From contig CM077826.1 in assembly GCA_039720395.1 (NCBI GenBank), positions 17,919,053 through 17,983,052 of the forward strand: a DNA stretch of 64,000 nt, in the 5' to 3' direction. The stretch is from Liquidambar formosana (Eukaryota > Streptophyta > Magnoliopsida > Saxifragales > Altingiaceae). Under the pieces are notes generated by a model. It made no database searches. It saw nothing but the letters and a program-made list of their open reading frames with translations, and was not told the DNA's origin. Shown here piece after piece: positions 56,145 to 64,000 of this stretch (positions within the stretch are counted from its first letter, which is position 1; each line of letters opens with the position of its first letter). The position numbers and the translations under genes are program-made.

Positions 56145-56262
56145 ATCAAACCGAGTCAAATCGGTCAAATTGGGTCAACCCAATCAAATGGATCAAACCA
56201 GTTAAACGGGTCAAAGTGGGTCAAACCAGTCAAACGGGTCCAATTGGGTCAACCCAATCAAA
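56145..56262 (+). repeat. degenerate GGGTCAA / GTCAAACC array
   Basis: Ten or so variants of GTCAAA(C/T)(G/C)GGTCAA in direct and inverted order (for example GGGTCAACCCAATCAAATGG), followed by TGACGTCACTGATGACATCA. It is located directly after the broken coiled-coil frame. Confidence 0.7.
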
Positions 56263-57389
56263 TGCTGACGTCACTGATGACATCATCTTTCTTTCTTTTT
56301 CTTTTTTCTTTTTTTGGGACTATTTTTTTTTATAAAATTTATTATTATTTTTTTTTTTGGGTTTGGCCTTCTTTTTCTTTTTTGGGCTTTTTTTTTTGGG
56401 GGGGGGGTTCTTTCTTGGTTTGGGTTCTTTTTTTTTTTTTTTTGGGGACCATTTTTTTGGTTTGGGCCTTTTTTTTTGGGTTTTTTATTTTTGTTGGACC
56501 GGCTAGGATCCATTTTGTCCCTCTTTTCCTCATCCACTCACGAATACTTGTCCTTTCCTTATTATTATTATTTTTTTTATCTTTCTTCCTTTTCGTCCAT
56601 TTGCTTCTCTCTATTCTCTCGCAGCTTTTGGTCTCCTCACCTTTTTTTTATTGAGAATGCTCATATCTGGATGACACGTTCATCCCATTAGCTCTTGGTG
56701 TATCCAATAAAGGACTTATCAAAAGTCTCAACCCAAGTGAACTATTATTATTATTTTTTTTGGACTTTTTTTATAATTATTATTTTTATAACAAAAACAA
56801 AATGGACTCCATTTTTTTTTTTTTTGAAATTCCTCACGGCATTTTTTTTTTTTTTGTTTTTTTGTTTTGATGGGTCTAAACCATTTATTCCTTTAATTAG
56901 GTTTCAATTCAAAGGTTCTAAACAATATTAGGCCATGCCTCATACTCACATCGTAATGAAAGAAAATAAAAATGATGCATGATACACATTCACACAAAAC
57001 TATACACAAGAGGAAATTTACCCATGTTTTTAACGTGCAAGTCAAATCAAGGGTCTCCTTATATCCTCCGCCTTCAATGAGTTACCTAAGTTAGGATGTC
57101 CGAGAACAATCCGTTAATGTACTTACAAGCTTATTACATGCTAGTGGCACAGGCTGTGGGTTGATGGAGCAGGTACGAATTACCCAAGAAACGAGTGGAA
57201 TTTGGGAACCCTCACCCAACTGCCATCGGGGTTTAGACACAAGCTGGTGTGTGTGTGTGTAGTATTTTATTGTAAAAACAAATTTTTTGTTTTTTAAAAA
57301 AAACATCTATTTATTTATTTATTTTTTTCCTGGCTTTCCATATTAAATTAAAATACTAATTATGGTCAACGAATATTATGAAGTCTAGC

Positions 57390-58554
57390 TCATTAGTCCC
57401 CAGTGGAGTCGCCATTGTAAGTGCACAAATTTTCACCATGCGCTTGTTTTTTTGTATTTTACCTGCTTTTATTTCTAATGGTGTTAACCCTGGGGAATTA
57501 GCATATGAATGAGAGTCGCCACCTAGAAGGTCCCAGGACCAATTTTATTAACTAGAGAAAGGTTCGGAGTTAGCGTACATATTGGGAAGGTGTTAGACAC
57601 CCAATAATGCCCGGTAATAAACCGGCCCTCATTTTATATTCATTGACCATATTTAATATTTTAATAAAATCCAGATTGCTTTTTAATCATGCAATAAATA
57701 AATAGCACACACAAATAGCAGGTTAATAACACAAGATAATAAATAAAAACATGTAAACAGTTAATTGCAAAATATAAAACATAACAAAAACTACCACATG
57801 TACGCATATTATCAATATGCGTATGCATCACATGTCATGCGTACGTACGATTATATCATGTGTACACATGGCATCACTCGTTCATCTTCTGTACGACGAA
57901 ACCGGCTCACCTGCAAAAGGGGTTAGTCCAAACAGCTATTGTATGCAACAAAATCACAATCTGAACTAATTATGCAATCATATTATCAAGTGTTAAAAGA
58001 AATTGGTTGGTGTTCGAACCATCCCTCAGGTCCATTGTCAATCTAGCAGCGTCTTCCCTATTGAGCCAAGCAAACTATCTCCAATTCTCTCATATTTTCT
58101 CTCGCTGTGTATCCTCCCTATCTCTCTGTATATTTTCTCTCTCCCTCTTTCTTTTCTCTTAATTTCTATCCCTATCTCTTTGTCTGAGTATAAGCATTCC
58201 CCACCCCCTAATTATTTTTCTCTTTGGCTGTCCCCCCTTCAAGATCCAATATCCCCCTATGTTCAACCCCCAAAATATAACCTCTCTCCCTTTTTTATAT
58301 CCCACTACTCCTTTTTTCTCTCATCTTCCTTTTGTTTATTTCCCCACCTTCTTTCTCACACATCCCCCCATCCTCTCTTGCTCTCCTTCTCGCATCCCAA
58401 TTTCCCCCACCTTCTCTTTTTCTTTCTTATTTCCAACTCTCCATCCCACTTCTTTTTGTTTTATTTCCCCTGGTGGCGCTCCCACTCTCCCTTACTCATT
58501 CCTTCTCATCTCCCACATCCTGCCTCTCACATCGTGCCGTCCCACTTCTCTTAT

Positions 58555-58586
<32 letters not shown>

Positions 58587-58719
58587 TATATCCCCCACTA
58601 AATGCACCTAACCCACTTGCTTGCTTTGCTTACAGAAAAGAGACCCAGATTGATAATAAACATTACGGACCTCATTATTGGGAACTCACCATCAAATATA
58701 GGGACAAAATGGGGTGTCT
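57390..58719 (+). mobile_element. LTR-retroelement-like leader and LTR end (remnant)
   Basis: TCCCCAGTGGAGTCGCCATTG at about 57397, GAGAGTCGCCACCTAGAAGG at about 57511 and GGGAAGGTGTTAGACACCC at about 57586 form a block I recognise from leaders of plant Ty3-type and large non-autonomous elements. GGGACAAAATGGGGTGTCTACA at about 58698-58719 resembles the 3' end of such LTRs. No gag-pol is present. The segment between holds a CT-rich tract (58080-58550) and a (CA)n run (58556-58582). Exact borders are not defined. Confidence 0.4.
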
Positions 58720-59700
58720 ACATACATTAATCGGGTTATGGGAAAATAACTACAACGCAAAATGCTACTCACTTCCTAGTAAATGACTACTAACTTAACT
58801 AACAATGACTACTAACTGTAATTATTTTTCCGTAGGTCAACCAATCTAAAATCCCTTATAAAATTTATTTATATAGATTAAGATGACAAGAAAACATTAC
58901 ATTAATTTTAAAATATTTAATTCGTACTTCTTGCTTTGTAATTATTAAAATCTATTTTTACGGTAAGAAAAATACAATAAACAAAATCTAAAGTTGTAAT
59001 ACTAAAATAGAAATAAACCAATTGCAGTAAAGTATCAATTAAACATTATTCTTCTTGCATTTTAAGTTGCAAAATTACTTATTAAGCTTGTATAATAAAG
59101 TTTTTCTACTGTATTATTTTCAATGGACCCGATAATATAACCAATTTACACAATCGTTGCTGTGACATGGTTGACCCAAGGCAAAATTTGATATATTTCA
59201 ATTTTAAAAAGCTTGTTCTACATAGGTACCTGTAACTGTGTTGGGTTGGAACCTTACACTTGGTTTGGGCCCTCATTAATTCAACTGTGGCAAGTGATCT
59301 GAACCTGGCAAAATTAAACAACAACCCTTCTGCATCTCTAGTCTCTAGCCAAGACAAATCATAGCTCATAGAGGTAGACTAGGCCATTGGTACAATTTTG
59401 TCATCTACATAAAGGACTCTCCATTCTCCCAATCCCATTAATCACCATCTTATATATAAGACAGTTCAGTACCAATGATTCATAAAAGACTCTTGGTTCT
59501 CCAAATCCCACAAATCACCATTGCATTACAGTTTCAAAACCAAAAAGATTCTTTCATGTATGTCCATGTTTTCTTGTGTCTCTCTCACTTGTTTGGCAAG
59601 AAATTATAAAGACTTCAGAAAAATGAAGTGTACTATTTAGAACCATGGGGGCAATGCCAAGTCAGAATTTAAAATTACCTTGGGCTAAGGTTTCACCATT
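58720..59700. other. AT-rich intergenic DNA
   Basis: Nothing recognisable. A short minus-strand frame at about 59.1-59.4 kb has no known family. Confidence 0.45.
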
Positions 59701-59707
59701 CCATTAT

Positions 59708-60009
59708 GGCTATGTTTGGTACGTTGGATTAAAAGTGATATAATTATTAGATGAAAAAAAAATTCTTTGGTTGTTTTGTTTGAAATAGGGAAGATAATCC
59801 CTTAAACATTTTTCTCTCACCTTATTCTTTTAAATGGGATAGTATCTTAGGATAAAAATATATCACGTCCCTCAGTGAGTTTATTATATCCCGCATATGG
59901 AGGATATAACTATCCTACATATGGTATATCCCTTATTTGAAAATAGTAACAAACACATGAAAATGATATATTTATTCAATATGGCCTATCCGGTATACCA
60001 AACATGGCC
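59708..60009. mobile_element. MITE, possibly PIF/Harbinger-like, 302 bp
   Basis: Termini GGCTATGTTTGGTA and (reverse complement) GGCCATGTTTGGTA with a 3-bp flank TAT on both sides. The interior is AT-rich and non-coding. The 3-bp duplication fits PIF/Harbinger, although TTA/TAA is more usual. Confidence 0.6.
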
Positions 60010-60766
60010 TATATGAAAGTTTTTTTTTTTTGATCGGATATTGGCACCCCAAGACCTTTTTTAATCCCTCACTTATCTTAAATTTTCCAAGGTTTTAAGA
60101 AAACTATAAAAAGTTTTCATAAAACTAGCCGTCGTGCCCTTTTAAAGTTGTTTTACCCCACAAAAAGAAGCATCAAAGTGGGTTCTTTGATGAATCATGA
60201 ATGCTTAGAGAATTACCAATTTATTTTGGCGTATATGTTTTACTAAACTCACATTTTTCTCCCAATTAATTTTTATAGAATTGATATGAGTACAAGAACA
60301 TGTTTTAGTCCATAATCTCTGGGTATGATGCTGGCCTGTTTTTTTCCAGACATTAAATTGGTAAAAGCTTATTATCTATATCATTACAATCCTTATCAAA
60401 AAAAAAAAAGAAAAAAAATGTCATTACTATAATATTAAGCGAGAAGCTGATTTGGTCTGGCCCTTTTAAATTTCCAAAACTACACTCATCTTGAAACCAT
60501 CTAGTTTGCTATATTGCTCTCAACTGCCCAACCTTCTCCTCAACGTGGGAAAGAATCAATAAAATCCACACCCAGAGCATATGGCAACTGTAGCCATTTT
60601 ATTGATGTGGAGTGTTGCCAACAGCATATATTTATAATAAAATATGAATTAATTTTGCCTTTTTATTTAAATTTTGAACTTTATGTTGGTCATTCTTCAC
60701 TTTATCGTCATCAATTATATGTATAATTATTCTATCCAACATGCACATGTATTTGTGATGTGGCAG

Positions 60767-61011
60767 AGATGGAATGCACTGTTGGAAAGTCCTACTAGAA
60801 CTGGTAAAACCTTGTGTCTTTTATGTGCTACATTGGCTTGGAGGAAGAGTTTGGGAGTTTTCTCTACTGGTAGGAGTAGCGTGAAAGGTCAGGATGCAGA
60901 TCTTCCACTGTCACAATCTGCGGCTGCAAAACTACCCACCATAATATATGCTCAACGAACTCACAGCCAGCTCCGGCAAGTGATTCAAGAGTTAAAAAGG
61001 ACCACTTACAG
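60767..61011 (+). pseudogene. RTEL1: RTEL1 exon 2, isolated, with altered Walker A motif
   Basis: An open 245-bp exon with good borders (TGTGGCAG acceptor, ACTTACAG|GTTAGA donor) encoding RWNALLESPTRTGKTLCLLC and then ATLAWRKSLGVFSTG...LPTIIYAQRTHSQLRQVIQE. It matches RTEL1 exon 2 end to end, with helicase motif I and motif Ia (RTHSQ). In RTEL1 and other XPD-family helicases motif I reads SPTGTGKT; here codon 60797-60799 is AGA, giving SPTRTGKT. A single G-to-A change explains this, and it would replace a conserved P-loop glycine. The phase (0 at the start, 2 at the end) matches exon 1 at 50031, but no exon 3 is visible before the window ends. It lies downstream of later RTEL1 exons, so it belongs to a second copy or a rearrangement. 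Confidence 0.85.
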
Positions 61012-62056
61012 GTTAGAATTGATCCACGGGATATTTTTTTGCAGACAAGATTCTTACAGTGTGATAGACCAATGTTATTTCCTCTCATCTCTTGCTTGCT
61101 TGCTACGACATGCATTGATGCACGATGTTAGTGTGATGCGTGGTAATTGAAATGTCTTATATAAGGATTGTGACCACAATAAGCCAATTTGGTTATCTAT
61201 TTATTATCTGATTTTTTATGTAAAGTGCAATTGCCATTCCTGCAACACTTCAAGCTGGGCAGTAAGGGGGTTCATGTGTTTGAGTTTTATCTTATTATTT
61301 CCTTTTATTATTATTTTTTTGTTGTTTCTCTCCCTGCAGTCATTCATATTGTTTTGCTCTTTTTGTTATTTTCTTCCATTGGTAACAAGCTTGAGAGTTG
61401 GTAGATTACTTGAATTGTTTAATTATACGCGGGAAACCTGCCCACCCTCATGCATTTGACATCATGCTGTTTTTCTATATATCTATAAATAAATGGCAGA
61501 CATTAAACCTCTGCAGATCTACTTCAACGATACATGCTTATTCAAAGCTATACTTAACAATGTGACGCATGATTTGCTTTTCAGCCTGCTTGATTTCTTA
61601 AAAAATAGTTTGAAATTCTTGGGCTATCTGAAATCTCAATGAATGCATCTATATCCCATCTTACCTTGTAAATGTCTTGTTCATATGATCGGCTACCAAT
61701 ATGCCCACTTGGGATTGTTTGCCTAGGAAGTTTATTTTTTATTGATAACCATGTCCAGAAGTAATTAGCTAGGCATGATAGGGCCACAGACAAAAAATAT
61801 AGATGTTTGAAATTATTGTTCAAACATTTATCAGCATTAGTATGACACACACTTATCTTGACATTCATCTTGATGGAATTGAAATGTAACACAAATTTAT
61901 TGCCAAAATTTTGGCCATTTTTTTGTAATGAAGAATGTTTCAATGTCCAAATTTTTGTTATTGCTGTAAATATTACTATATTAGTTGTGATGCTTAAGAA
62001 TCAGGTGCTTGATGAACTTAAATTTTAGAGAGATTTATACAGAACTAATGATGTTG

Positions 62057-62078
<22 letters not shown>
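61012..62078. other. AT-rich DNA after RTEL1 exon 2
   Basis: No RTEL1 exon 3 and no other gene seen; (TA)n at about 62060-62088. Confidence 0.45.
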
Positions 62079-62088
<10 letters not shown>

Positions 62089-62091
<3 letters not shown>

Positions 62092-62960
62092 ATAAGGTAA
62101 ATATGTATTAAACCAAAAAGGCCTAAGCCCATGTACATAAGCTATATACAAAAGACTAAACACTATCCCCTCTATAGCTTAAAAGAATCCACAAAATTTA
62201 GAAAAGAAATATTACAAGTATTGGTATGACTAGAGAACCACAAAAATAAAGACTCAAGAAACGAAGATTTGAGATCAATGATAGACTTCTCAACCCCTTC
62301 AAATGTTCTAGCATTCCTCTCTCTCCATAAGCACCACAAAATAGCATGCGGAGTCATCTGCCAAATTACTTTAGCCTTTCTACAACACCCCTTGAACCAC
62401 CACCCTGCCAAAAAGTCATAAATAGAGGATGGAAGCACCCAATGGACCCCAAACATGTTAAGCACTGACATCCAAAGACTTCTAGCCACATCACAATGTA
62501 AGAAAAGATGATCCACTGACTCCGCATCATGTTTACAAAGAACACATCTATTTGGCACATACCACCCTCTTCTAGCAAGATTAGCCAAAGTCAAGCACTT
62601 GTCACTCCCCACTAACCAACAAAAAAAGGTAACTTTAGAAGGAACCGAGGAGACCGAAATGACTTTGGTTGGGGAAAATAAATTCCCTAAGGCCTAATAC
62701 AATTGTAATAAGATTTTACGGAGAATAACCCTTTAGAATCCTTACGCCAAACCAAGGAATCATTCTCACCCTCTAAAATCTTACTTTTGTAAAGCACTTG
62801 AAAAAAAACCAAAGCTTCCATTTCCCAATCATTAAGGTGATGAGTAAGAAGAACATTCCAATGATAAGAATCGGCTTCCCCTTCCAAGCAATTCGAAATC
62901 AAAGCTTCTTTGTTAGAAGCAATAGAGAATAAAGAAGGAAATTCCTCCTTGAGTGGTGTG
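62089..62960 (-). mobile_element. 5'-truncated LINE fragment (zf-RVT region)
   Basis: Minus-strand ORFs read NCLEGEADSYHWNVLLTHHL (linker region of L1 ORF2) and, after a break, a 146-codon frame starting near 62612 with the zinc-binding domain RCVLCKHDAESVDHLFLHCD followed by WQMTPHAILWCLWRERNART. The 3' end GGTTTAATACATATTTACC then TTATCAAAA is typical of plant L1 tails and borders a (TA)n tract. No RNase H is present, unlike the LINE at 53.5 kb, so this is a different subfamily. Confidence 0.8.
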
Positions 62961-63059
62961 TTGGAGCATCATAAATCTTTCCATAATTTCACCCTACTAC
63001 CACCACCCACTTTAAACCCAATCTCTTTGACAAAAACACTTAATCGTTGCTGATAATAG

Positions 63060-64000
63060 CTTAAAATTGCATTAATGTTATACTTTTAGTATTCATTATC
63101 ATATTTATTTGGCACTTAATTCCGCATTTTACACATTATACATGAGTTCTCTTGATACATACTCTTATGCTTAAAGTTGTGTATTAATGTGTGTTTTATT
63201 TTTGTAGGAAGCCAATTTCCTATGGTCAAGCATTCTTTATTTATTTGGAAATATATGGAAACTTTGTAAGGTTGAAGTGCATTAATTTTAGAAGATTTTA
63301 GCAAAGAAATTAGCAACCCCAAAGTTGGAAAGAATATTGAAAAGGAAGTTTGGAGCAGTTACTGTATTTTGGCCATAACTTTTGACTCCAAATTCCAATT
63401 GATGTGAAATTGGTGTCCCTGGAAAGTTGATTTGAAACCCTACAATATTGTATTTCACAAATAATTCGTGATTTCAATGTTTAGTAGGTCAAAAACGGGT
63501 TACAAGTTAGCCCTACTGGAAAAAAGGGGATTCCCAATTTGTTTCCTAATTTTTCTCCTCTTTTCCTTAGAAACCCTAAGAGTACATGGAAAGGAAAAGG
63601 CGGCTGCACCTATATAACTCCTCCTCTTCTCTTCTATTCCCACCTCTCTTTTGTTCTTCTTCTTCTACCTCTCTTTAGTTTTCTAGTTTTCAATTATCAT
63701 GAGTAGCTAAACTCTTTGCTAAGGCTAGGAGTGAAGCCACAACAATTGTTTGGTATTTGTTTAATGACTTTTTCATGGATTTAATGTAAGCTTTCATAGT
63801 TTTGATTGATTTTGATTATTTTGTAAAGTATTTATTCTGTATAATTCTTTTATTTATCGTTAACTCCGGGTACGATGAATGCTTAGAATTCCCTGCGAAT
63901 TAAATTACTAGTTTTCTCATGCATTAAATCAATCAATCTTATGAATCCATATTTTTAGAATTGTTTTGAATAAAATTAATTGTTACATCATCCGACTGGG
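63060..64000 (+). mobile_element. probable LTR-retroelement segment, runs off the window
   Basis: Shows TTTTGTAGGAAGCCAATTTCC, a moderately GC-rich stretch, a possible TATA element (CACCTATATAACTCC, about 63607), a pyrimidine-rich leader, and ATGAGTAGCTAAACTC at about 63700. I associate this order with LTR sequences of non-autonomous or Tat-like plant elements. No direct repeat can be checked inside the window. Confidence 0.3.

Noticed and set aside
56244..56691. Phe-rich ORFs of 84-136 codons
   Set aside because: Poly-T and TTTGGG low complexity; no real protein features.
58003..58786. ORFs of 89-202 codons in the CT-rich stretch
   Set aside because: The Ser/Pro/Leu/Phe-rich products come from pyrimidine-rich low-complexity DNA lacking stops, within retroelement debris.
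60674..61150. 158-residue single-exon protein containing the RTEL1 helicase motifs
   Set aside because: Only residues from 60767 to 61011 are RTEL1-like. The leading part reads an intron and the trailing part reads past a good splice donor.

Overview
The window is nuclear DNA from a flowering plant, almost certainly a eudicot. The evidence is spliced genes with GT-AG introns, plant-specific families (FLZ zinc finger, SIP1-type trihelix, P-class PPR), AT-rich intergenic DNA, and many plant transposable elements (Helitrons, a Mutator-like element, hAT-like elements, MITEs, tRNA-derived SINEs, LINEs). All boundaries, exon joins and repeat alignments below were worked out by hand from the sequence; no database search was run.

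Layout. 0-5.2 kb: an inverted-repeat (foldback) element with an 8-bp target-site duplication, a retroelement-type primer-binding site and two ORFs, next to a candidate first exon of a thylakoid-lumen precursor on the minus strand. 5.2-10.5 kb: SINEs and low-complexity DNA. 10.5-11.8 kb: a two-exon FLZ zinc-finger gene (-). 14.4-17.3 kb: a CACGTG-rich patch, a 406-bp Helitron and MITEs. 20.9-22.8 kb: a trihelix transcription factor gene (+) with a repeat-filled leader intron. 28.8-31.3 kb: a P-class PPR gene (-). 32.3-33.7 kb: a Mutator-like element carrying a GC-rich minisatellite. 37.3-43.7 kb: a nine-coding-exon Hsp110-type HSP70 gene (-). 44.1-49.7 kb: a rearranged 2.9-kb Helitron and hAT-like elements. 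50.0-55.4 kb: a decayed RTEL1 helicase gene (+), interrupted by a SINE and a 5'-truncated LINE. 55.6-58.7 kb: LTR-retroelement-like debris. 60.8-61.0 kb: a separate RTEL1 exon 2 with an altered Walker A motif. 62.1-63.0 kb: a second LINE fragment (-). 63-64 kb: probable LTR-element sequence.

The intact genes are ordinary housekeeping or regulatory genes transcribed separately: SnRK1/stress-linked FLZ, DNA-binding trihelix, organelle RNA-binding PPR and cytosolic co-chaperone HSP70. The most informative story is the RTEL1 locus. In Arabidopsis, as I recall it, RTEL1 lies beside the Hsp70-14/15 genes, so the HSP70/RTEL1 neighbourhood here looks ancestral. The RTEL1 copy at that place is dead: exons missing, two in-frame stops, a 7-nt insertion and two transposon insertions. 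Its exon 2 appears out of order 5 kb downstream of the last recognised exon. No CRISPR array, operon or bacterial-type system is present.
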